Below, piece after piece: positions 13,401-15,408 of a stretch of 15,408 nucleotides of DNA; the first letter of the stretch is position 1, and each line of letters opens with the position of its first letter. This DNA is from Legionellales bacterium (lineage in GTDB: Bacteria; Pseudomonadota; Gammaproteobacteria; Eutrophobiales; Eutrophobiaceae). Made by a program: the position numbers and the translations under genes. Location: positions 57,903-73,310 of the forward strand of contig PBJS01000006.1 of NCBI GenBank assembly GCA_002721165.1. The letters are read 5' to 3'. A model generated the notes under the pieces. The model made no database searches. It was not told the origin of the DNA and was given only the letters and a program-made list of their open reading frames with translations.

Positions 13401-14114
13401 ATGCGTAAACAAAAAGACATACATCTCTATACTGCACCAACCTCGAATGGGTGGAAGCCAATTATCTTCATGGAAGAGGCGGGTGTTGAATACGATCTGA
13501 CATCGATTGACTTTGATAAAAGAGAACAGAAAACCCCAGAGTATCTCAAGCTAAACCCCAATGGACGTATCCCAACAATAGTGGATCGTACAAACAATAA
13601 CTTTGTGGTATTTGAGTCGGGCGCAATCCTTTGGTATCTGGCTGAGAAATACGATAAATTTCTGCCAAAAAACCCAAATGATAAATCACTTACCCTGCAA
13701 TGGCTGATGTTTCAAATGGCAAACATTGGTCCGATGATGGGCCAAGCAATGTACTTCCAACGAATTGCTGCAAAACTGGGTGAAGAACATCCCTTTCCTA
13801 TCAAACGTTACGTAAAAGAAAGTCGTCGTCTGATGGAAATACTCAATACACATCTGGAAGGTCGTCAGTATCTGGTTGCAGACGAATATACAATTGCAGA
13901 TATCGCAACCTACCCATGGGCACGTGCACATTATTGGGCCAAGGTATCCGTAGATGGACTTCCGCATCTTAAGGCATGGCTTCACCGCATTGATAATCGC
14001 GAAGCTACACAACGTGCACTTGAAATCCCGGAACCCTTCTGGGCATTTTTTGGAAAGGGGGATATTGAAGAATCAGAATGTAAAAATGCAGAACGGTTTA
14101 AGGGTGATGTCTAA
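13401..14114 (+). CDS. Glutathione S-transferase family protein, YfcG/YghU-like
   Basis: A 237-residue protein with a thioredoxin-like GST N-terminal domain (about 6-88) and an all-helical C-terminal domain (about 95-215). The segment LYTAPTSNGWKPIIFMEEAG carries the Thr/Asn-Gly site of Nu-class enzymes. NPNGRIPTIVD (52-62) holds the cis-proline, and FESGAILWYLAEKY holds the glutathione-binding Glu-Ser. The block MANIGPMMGQAMYFQRIAAK and the later YTIADIATYPW match E. coli YfcG and YghU, glutathione-dependent disulfide-bond oxidoreductases with peroxide-reducing activity. It is a cytoplasmic enzyme. The ATG is only 13 nt after the tRNA CCA end, and the spacer is A/T only, with no Shine-Dalgarno. 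Codon choice looks richer in G and C than the genes to the left (by eye). Confidence 0.9.
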   Translation: MRKQKDIHLYTAPTSNGWKPIIFMEEAGVEYDLTSIDFDKREQKTPEYLKLNPNGRIPTIVDRTNNNFVVFESGAILWYLAEKYDKFLPKNPNDKSLTLQWLMFQMANIGPMMGQAMYFQRIAAKLGEEHPFPIKRYVKESRRLMEILNTHLEGRQYLVADEYTIADIATYPWARAHYWAKVSVDGLPHLKAWLHRIDNREATQRALEIPEPFWAFFGKGDIEESECKNAERFKGDV

Positions 14115-14221
14115 GAGAATATGATAAAACCCAGATTTATCTTATTTTCTACTTATAAGAATCAATAAGCTACAATAAAATCCTTATATTTTTCAATGAT
14201 TTTGTTGGATAATGAAAGGTT

Positions 14222-15408
14222 ATGTCTAATTTTTATCGAAATTTTCCGCAAGGTATGCTGATTGCAGGTTATGTCATTTTCAGCGCACCGTCTGCCTGGG
14301 CAGCCTCTTTTACCATCGACAGTGGTGAAACGGTAACGGCTACTCAGACTCTGAGTGTTGACGGTGATACAGGGTTAATTATCTCCGGTGGTATTATTGA
14401 CACCAGCGGAACTAATGGAAGAAGAGCGGTATCAGTTGCAGCTGATAATGTCGATGTCACTAACAATGGTTCGATTAGCTGTAAGCGTTCTGTGGACTGT
14501 ATTTCAATAAATGGTAACCGAACAAACGTCACCGTAATTAATAATGGTTCAATCACAGCCTCCGGTACTCAAGGCGATGGTGTGGCTCAAAATAATGGGT
14601 CCAACTTCATTTTTATCAATAACGGTACCATTTCAACATCAGGTACAGGTGGCGAAACTGTTATCAATTTTGGTGATAACGGTTCGATTACAAACAATGG
14701 AACATTAACAACTACAGGAGCCGTACAAAATGTTTTCACGGAAGGTGACGGTGATCAAGTCACCAACAACGGCATCATTACCGCATCGGCTAATAATGCT
14801 AGTGCTATTGTTGTAGGTTTTAATGGAGGGTCGGGTATCGGTTCCACCATTACTAATAATAATACAATAAGAGTTACAGGTAGTGGCTCTACAGGCATTT
14901 TAATGGTGAATGCCAGCGGTACTACTATCAACAACAGCGGACTTATCTCTGCCGAACAATCAGCTACTGCAGCAATCGATGGAAGTAATAACTCGGAAAC
15001 TCTCAATCTACTATCCGGTTCACAGATCATTGGTACCATTGATTTAGATGATGGCACTGATACCGTTAACATCTCCGGTGCAAATAATTCATCGACACTG
15101 ACCTTGACTGATGTTGAGAATATTAATCTTCAGAACAATAATGGATTAGTAGTCGGGGATGTCGCAACTATTGTTGACCCGACTGGTCAGTCGGTTAGCA
15201 GTGCCGTGCTCAGCAACAGCACTTTAACAGTGCATAATATTGTTAACCAACATCTTGCTCATCACAAACCACTAAAGCCCATACAGATCGCGACACTTGA
15301 ACTCTCATCAGGGATGGTATTTCAAAAACGTGCGCCGCAAATTTGGGGAAGTGCTATAGGTGTTAGGCGCACTCGTGGGCGAGAAGGGATCGCTCTTGGA
15401 TATGATCA
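14222..15408 (+). CDS. Autotransporter (type Va secretion) protein, 3' end beyond window
   Basis: The frame is open from ATG 14222 to the window end (395 codons). A signal peptide (about 1-27, cleavage after AWA) leads to the periplasm. The passenger (about 28-340) is a repetitive beta-helix: motifs of the type N-N-G-[ST]-I recur (NNGSI, NNGTI, NNGTL, NNGII, NNNTI) with intervening Gly/Ser/Thr-rich strands. It ends with a GTIDLDDGTDTVNISG segment and a linker. Near residue 372 QIWGSAIGVRRTRGREG begins what looks like the C-terminal beta-barrel that threads the passenger through the outer membrane. Passenger function (adhesin or other) is unknown. A Cys pair, C87 and C93, is present. AAAGG sits only 2 nt before the ATG, and GGA at 14208-14210 is an alternative site. 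The composition is richer in G+C than the left part of the window. Confidence 0.85.
   Translation, partial: MSNFYRNFPQGMLIAGYVIFSAPSAWAASFTIDSGETVTATQTLSVDGDTGLIISGGIIDTSGTNGRRAVSVAADNVDVTNNGSISCKRSVDCISINGNRTNVTVINNGSITASGTQGDGVAQNNGSNFIFINNGTISTSGTGGETVINFGDNGSITNNGTLTTTGAVQNVFTEGDGDQVTNNGIITASANNASAIVVGFNGGSGIGSTITNNNTIRVTGSGSTGILMVNASGTTINNSGLISAEQSATAAIDGSNNSETLNLLSGSQIIGTIDLDDGTDTVNISGANNSSTLTLTDVENINLQNNNGLVVGDVATIVDPTGQSVSSAVLSNSTLTVHNIVNQHLAHHKPLKPIQIATLELSSGMVFQKRAPQIWGSAIGVRRTRGREGIALGYD

Noticed and set aside
13401..14114. GST-family gene as SspA (stringent starvation protein), expected near rpsI
   Set aside because: It has the Nu-class GST motifs with TAPTSNGWK and MANIGPMMGQAMYFQR, which point to YfcG/YghU; it is also separated from rpsI by another gene and a tRNA.
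14115..14221. Short inverted repeat (CTTATAAG) after the GST gene as a terminator
   Set aside because: The repeat is a short A/T palindrome with no G+C stem and no following T run.
14344..15072. Open minus-strand frames of 70 and 105 codons inside the autotransporter
   Set aside because: They are rich in Val, Leu, Pro and Ser and mirror the repetitive Asn/Gly/Thr codons of the plus strand; no start signal or family resemblance. Shadows of the real gene.

Overview
The window looks like chromosomal DNA from an AT-rich gammaproteobacterium. Supporting this are a Coq7-type ubiquinone hydroxylase, ZapE, RmuC, a CysI plus DUF934 pair like that of Pseudomonas, an ssb gene next to an MFS transporter, and an SSB tail ending in DFDEDIPF. 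I cannot name the genus. Most of the window is compact housekeeping DNA, with accessory-looking material at the right end.

Layout: (1) 1-2676, + strand: the 3' part of an MFS transporter, ssb, and pyruvate kinase from a TTG start. (2) 2669-6116, - strand: zapE, then a complete regulatory leader, then cysI and an overlapping DUF934 gene. (3) 6199-8908, + strand: a membrane zinc peptidase (YugP type), rmuC overlapping it by ATGA, and a CbbY-like HAD phosphatase. (4) 8933-11608, - strand: coq7, a small heat-shock protein with a sigma-32-type promoter and a strong terminator, and a periplasmic DegQ/MucD protease. (5) 11655-12552, + strand: the rplM-rpsI ribosomal operon with a sigma-70 promoter. 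(6) 12578-13231, - strand: an unrecognised membrane protein with an Sm/SH3-like C-terminal segment. (7) 13314-15408, + strand: tRNA-Gln(CTG), a YfcG/YghU-like glutathione transferase starting only 13 nt after the tRNA, and the 5' part of an autotransporter that runs off the window.

The most interesting element is in the 207-bp gap between zapE and cysI. A TTGACA-N17-TATTTT promoter would start transcription at the first base pairs of an RNA that matches the SAM-II riboswitch aptamer. The matching parts are the P1 stem, the loop carrying the UUU and UUG contacts, and the distal GCUAAA. A Rho-independent terminator follows directly, and an alternative GCTAAAG/CTTTAGC pairing links the aptamer's SAM-binding strand to the terminator. 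This is the layout of an S-adenosylmethionine-controlled transcription attenuator for the sulfite reductase operon. SAM-II is known mainly from alphaproteobacterial methionine genes, so its use on cysI-DUF934 here deserves checking.

No CRISPR array, insertion sequence or phage gene was seen. No gene-free stretch exceeds about 210 bp. There is functional grouping of protein quality control (hsp20 with degQ) and of sulfur assimilation (cysI with DUF934).
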